From positions 1 to 20,083 of the IMG/VR virus record IMGVR_UViG_3300031722_000189: a stretch of DNA of 20,083 nucleotides; one strand, 5' to 3'. A model generated the notes under the pieces. The model ran no database searches. It was given only the letters and a program-made list of their open reading frames with translations, and was not told the DNA's origin. The position numbers and the translations under genes were made by a program. The stretch's first letter is position 1. Each line of letters begins with the position of its first letter. Below are positions 16,802 through 20,083 of this stretch, piece after piece. Source of the DNA: a virus.

Positions 16802-19686
16802 CCTTCCTCGAAAAGATCCTTCCCGAAAAAGGGTTCTACTGCGCGGCGCGGCTCCTTCCCGGGGGTGGCTTCGCACATACTTTCCTTCCCTCGATCTCGG
16901 AGCTGAAGAACCACCTCTCCGGCATGGACGCCAACGGTCACACCATGTACGTGGCGCAGGGCACCTACTCCGCGACTGCGGTCTCCAACTGGGAGGCCAA
17001 CAAGGCGCTGCCGCGGGAACTCTCCAAGGAGGATCGCAAGAAGCTCCGCAAGGACGAGCGCACCGCGGCGAACACGGTCTGGTTCAGGAACTTCTTCTTC
17101 GACATTGACTCCGGCCCCGAGAAGTTCGCCAAGGACCCAAGTAACTCCTACCCGAGCCAGATCGACTCCCTGAAGGCTCTGCGCGCTTTCTGCCACGAGA
17201 CTGCGCTGCCCTTCCCTGCCATCGTGTCATCGGGAAACGGACTTTACGCCCACTGGCCGCTGGATGAGGACATGCCCTCTGACAAGTGGCGCGCCTTGGC
17301 ACATATCCTGAAGCAGGTAGCCAAGGCCTATGGCTTCAAGGCCGACCCGTCGAGGACTTCTGACGGTGCCTCCGTGCTGCGCCCTGTCGGCACGAACAAT
17401 CGGAAGGACCCTGCGAATCCGAAGGCGGTGAAGCTCGTTCAGGATATGGAGTCCATGTCGGTGGAGCGTTTCGCGGAGATCCTGGGTGCGTCCGCCAAGG
17501 TGAAGAAGCTCACGACTCCAGCGCTCGCCCTGCCGACGACTTTCAAGGGCATCAACGACGACTTCACCGCCGGCATCGACGGTCCTCCGGCCTCCGCTCT
17601 CAGGGTCGCTGACCGCTGCGCGCAGTTAAGATCGATGCGCGACTCCAAAGGTGACGTTTCTGAGCCGCTGTGGTACGCCTGCATAGGTCTTATGCGCCAC
17701 TGCGAAGAAGGTGATGATCTCATTCACGAGTGGTCTCAGGGGCATCCTGCGTACTCCTTCGCCGTGACGCAGGGGAAGATCGAACACCACGTTGAGTCGG
17801 GCTCCGGCCCCACGACCTGTAGCAAGTTTGGCTCTGATAATCCGCAGGGATGTCTCGCCTGCCCGCAGGCCAATAAGATCAAGTCCCCTATCGTTCTCGG
17901 GCGCCCTGAGCTGGAGATCCTGGAGACGGCGACCGAGGAAGAAGTCTCCCTCCTTCCCCGCGGCTACAAGCGCGCGGCCGGCGGGCTCTACTTCGAGGAG
18001 GAGGGTGCGGCCGCCGTCAGGTTCTACGGCTACGACCTTTACCCCTGCAAGGTCGCCTTCGACTCCACGCTGGGCTACGAGACCGTGACCATCCGGCACC
18101 AGATGCCTATCTCAGGGGAGTACAAGGAGTTCCCACTCAGGTCATCCCTGCTGCACGATCCGAAGACATTACTTATGACCCTGGCGGATAACCATGTCCA
18201 GGTCTCAGGAAAGGAGTCACGACAGATCATGTGTGCCTACATTGACCGTTATCTCTCAGAACTGAAGGCGAGCGCCGCGCTCGCGACCCTGCACTCCCAG
18301 ATGGGCTGGCAGAAGGAGTGCGGAAAGAAGATCTTCATCCTGGGTGACCGCATCTACAAGGAAGACGAAGAGGATTCCAGCGCCGGCTTCGCTCGCAACA
18401 TTCCGGAAGTGGCAAAGAGCTTCCACCAAAAAGGAGAACTCGATGAATGGGTTGCCGCGACGAAGTATCTTAGCCTCCCCGGTATGGAGCCCCTCGCTTT
18501 TGCTTTCCTTGCAGGCGCCTTCGGGGCACCGCTTATGGGATTTACCGGGTTCGCTGGAGCTATGGTTGCTCTTGTCGGTCGCTCAGGGATTGGCAAAACC
18601 CTTATCGGTGAGTTCGCCCTTTCAGCCTACGGAGACCCGGAAAAGCTGATACTGCTGAAGAATGACACGACGAACGCCCTGGTGTCCCGCCTAGGCCTTT
18701 ACGGCTCGCTGCCGCTCTATCTAGACGAGATCTCGAACATCGACGGATCGGAACTCTCCGACCTCCTCTACAGGGTCACCCAGGGGCGCGACAAGGCACG
18801 TCTGAACCGCTCCGCGCAGGAGAAGGCGGTCCTTAACAGCTGGAACACCGTGGCTCTGTGCTCGTCGAACCACTCCCTCATCGACAAGCTGTCGAACCTG
18901 AAGTCGGACGCCTCGGCGGAGATCAATCGCATCATGGAGATTCCCTGCGCCCCCATCGCCGCCTTCGGGCGCGAGCAGGCGACCCCCTGCTATCGCCAGT
19001 TCCACGCCAACTACGGCACGGCGGGGCCAGTCTATGTGCAGTATCTGGTGGACCATCAGGACGAGCACCACGACAAGATCGACGCTCTGACGCGCAAGAT
19101 CGACACCATGACGGGCGCGCGCTCCGACGAGAGGTTCTGGTCTGCCATGGCGGCCGTCGCCGTCTACGGCGGCATGATCGCGGCGAAATTGGGGCTCATC
19201 GAGTTTAAGGTAACTCCGGTCCTCAACTGGCTCACCAGGCAGATCATTGAGATGCGCGAGGCTAAGAGCGCCTGCGTCACTGAGCAGATCGACGTGCTTG
19301 GTCAGTTCCTCGACGCCAACGCCGCCGGGGTCCTCATCACCACCGGCGACAACGGGAAAATCGCTTCAATCCTGCGGGAGCCCCGCGGCGCGCTGGTGGC
19401 TCGTATCCAGGCAGACCAGGGGAAACTGTTCATCTCCAGGAGCGAACTGCGGAAGTATCTGGACCGCACCTTCGGCAGTTTCACCGATCTGAAGAACGAG
19501 CTGATCGCCGTCGGCGCGCTGAAGAACTCGGACATGCGGAAGGTTCTCGGGAGCGGCACCTACATCGGCGGGACGCAGCAGCCCTGCTGGCAGATAGATC
19601 TGAACTGCATCGAGTTAGGAAGGACCACGCTTCGGGTCGTGGAGAATCTTGCCCCTGTCGGGGCGTTAAAGGCGGTGGGGGGATGA
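16792..19686 (+). CDS. primase-helicase: AEP-like domain fused to DUF927 ATPase
   Basis: A 964-aa replication protein. The N-terminal third resembles archaeo-eukaryotic primases: NFFFDIDSG with D104 and D106, then SSGNGLYAHWPLDED, then LRPVGTNNRK. A Cys cluster (TTCSKFGSDNPQGCLACP) near residue 350 suggests zinc. The C-terminal DUF927 ATPase has VGRSGIGKT with K602, YLDEISNID with D645-E646, and ALCSSNHSL as sensor-type motif. It should prime and unwind DNA for the family A polymerase. ATG 16792 is favoured over ATG 16798 because GGGGA lies six bases before it; the latter would overlap the previous stop as ATGA. The final part (from about 840) is an unrecognised, winged-helix-like region. Confidence 0.88.
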   Translation: MPMTFLEKILPEKGFYCAARLLPGGGFAHTFLPSISELKNHLSGMDANGHTMYVAQGTYSATAVSNWEANKALPRELSKEDRKKLRKDERTAANTVWFRNFFFDIDSGPEKFAKDPSNSYPSQIDSLKALRAFCHETALPFPAIVSSGNGLYAHWPLDEDMPSDKWRALAHILKQVAKAYGFKADPSRTSDGASVLRPVGTNNRKDPANPKAVKLVQDMESMSVERFAEILGASAKVKKLTTPALALPTTFKGINDDFTAGIDGPPASALRVADRCAQLRSMRDSKGDVSEPLWYACIGLMRHCEEGDDLIHEWSQGHPAYSFAVTQGKIEHHVESGSGPTTCSKFGSDNPQGCLACPQANKIKSPIVLGRPELEILETATEEEVSLLPRGYKRAAGGLYFEEEGAAAVRFYGYDLYPCKVAFDSTLGYETVTIRHQMPISGEYKEFPLRSSLLHDPKTLLMTLADNHVQVSGKESRQIMCAYIDRYLSELKASAALATLHSQMGWQKECGKKIFILGDRIYKEDEEDSSAGFARNIPEVAKSFHQKGELDEWVAATKYLSLPGMEPLAFAFLAGAFGAPLMGFTGFAGAMVALVGRSGIGKTLIGEFALSAYGDPEKLILLKNDTTNALVSRLGLYGSLPLYLDEISNIDGSELSDLLYRVTQGRDKARLNRSAQEKAVLNSWNTVALCSSNHSLIDKLSNLKSDASAEINRIMEIPCAPIAAFGREQATPCYRQFHANYGTAGPVYVQYLVDHQDEHHDKIDALTRKIDTMTGARSDERFWSAMAAVAVYGGMIAAKLGLIEFKVTPVLNWLTRQIIEMREAKSACVTEQIDVLGQFLDANAAGVLITTGDNGKIASILREPRGALVARIQADQGKLFISRSELRKYLDRTFGSFTDLKNELIAVGALKNSDMRKVLGSGTYIGGTQQPCWQIDLNCIELGRTTLRVVENLAPVGALKAVGG

Positions 19687-19937
19687 TCGGGAAAGTATTC
19701 CAAGATCTTGCATGCAGGATACATAGGCACGACCTAATTGCAATCAGCGTATTATCTGAACAGGCTGCACTGGTTGAGTGCAGCCACTGCCACAAACAGT
19801 GGGCAATGAAGATGGCTGGCGGAAACGAGGGCTCTATGATCCCATGGGCAGAAGCTAAATTATTCTACACTGATGAACGTATCAAGCGAGTGCAAGTAGG
19901 TTTAACGAATTTAGCACCGCTTGCCAAGGCAAGCTAA
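19683..19937 (+). CDS. small CxxCH protein
   Basis: An 84-aa protein with a single Cys pair in VECSHCHKQWAMK, preceded by CRIHRHD, which could supply further zinc ligands. The layout matches short phage proteins that pair a His segment near the start with a CxxC; function is unknown. ATG 19683 overlaps the primase-helicase stop as ATGA. Its last codons form a perfect GCTTGCC-AA-GGCAAGC inverted repeat just before the next ribosome binding site. Confidence 0.65.
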   Translation: MIGKVFQDLACRIHRHDLIAISVLSEQAALVECSHCHKQWAMKMAGGNEGSMIPWAEAKLFYTDERIKRVQVGLTNLAPLAKAS

Positions 19938-19949
19938 AAGGAGGAAGTG

Positions 19950-20083
19950 ATGCGGCATGAATTGAAGACTGACCCCTTTGTGTTCGACGAAGTCCAGGCA
20001 GGAGACAAGACGTTCGAGATTCGGAAGGACGACAGAGGTTTCAGGGTGGGTGATACGTTGGTGTTGAAGCGCACCGTATTCAC
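19950..20083 (+). CDS. DUF3850 (ASCH/PUA-like) protein, 5' part
   Basis: The first 44 codons are present and the gene runs off the window. MRHELKTDPFVFDEVQAGDK, then TFEIRKDDRGFRVGDTLVLK fits DUF3850 (PF12961), a small ASCH/PUA-like domain that usually starts H-E-L-K-x-x-P and contains K-T-F-E-I-R-K-N-D-R-x-F-x-V-G-D. The fold is linked to RNA or modified-base binding, though no function is proven. The start region AAAAGGAGGAAGTGATGC equals that at 8405-8422. Confidence 0.85.
   Translation, partial: MRHELKTDPFVFDEVQAGDKTFEIRKDDRGFRVGDTLVLKRTVF

Overview
The window looks like the early/replication region of a tailed bacteriophage, or a prophage of that type, from a Gram-negative host. Every convincing gene lies on the + strand. 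Genes are tightly packed with ATGA, GTGA or TGATG overlaps and strong AGGAGG-type ribosome binding sites. The content is phage DNA metabolism: family A DNA polymerase, primase-helicase fusion, SNF2-type helicase, Cas4-like and VRR-type nucleases, dNMP kinase-like protein, MazG-like protein and three DNA methyltransferase-like proteins, with many tiny zinc-finger or unknown proteins between them. No capsid, tail, terminase, lysis or integrase gene is recognisable, so lifestyle and host cannot be fixed. Sequence is GC-rich, with AT-richer patches inside the polymerase and the helicase.

Layout. 1-1430: five coupled small genes, beginning with the 3' end of a gene made of ten 21-bp repeats; two members carry related zinc-finger modules. 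1434-1600: a TTGACA promoter followed by a strongly folded RNA leader. 1608-2893: small genes, a Dam-like adenine methyltransferase, a KTSC protein, and a 3' relic of a second copy of the 7644-8264 protein family. 2893-7589: DNA polymerase, an unknown protein, Cas4-like Fe-S nuclease, a relic of a homing-endonuclease start, dNMP kinase-like protein, MazG-like protein and VRR-NUC nuclease. 7577-9015: second promoter, conserved phage protein, 28-aa ORF and class I methyltransferase. 9016-10876: a gene-poor stretch, a tetranucleotide tract and a cytosine methyltransferase whose C-terminal half carries family motifs in two overlapping frames. 10890-12801: two tiny proteins and the helicase. 12808-15053: third promoter, a phage protein of unknown function, small acidic and basic proteins, a candidate ssDNA-binding protein and a terminator. 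15064-20083: unknown protein, HTH-like protein, DUF3268 zinc-finger protein, a hairpin with a possible promoter, a NADAR protein, the primase-helicase, a small CxxC protein and the start of a DUF3850 protein.

How they work together. Polymerase, primase-helicase, SNF2 helicase, nucleases and candidate SSB make a nearly self-sufficient replication and recombination set. The kinase-like and MazG-like proteins point to nucleotide-pool control. The methyltransferases and the NADAR protein are plausible counter-defence functions. The most unusual signals are the two-frame cytosine methyltransferase, the (GACG)6 tract just upstream that is one repeat away from fusing another methyltransferase-like segment to it, the folded RNA after the first promoter, and translation-start cassettes copied around the window.
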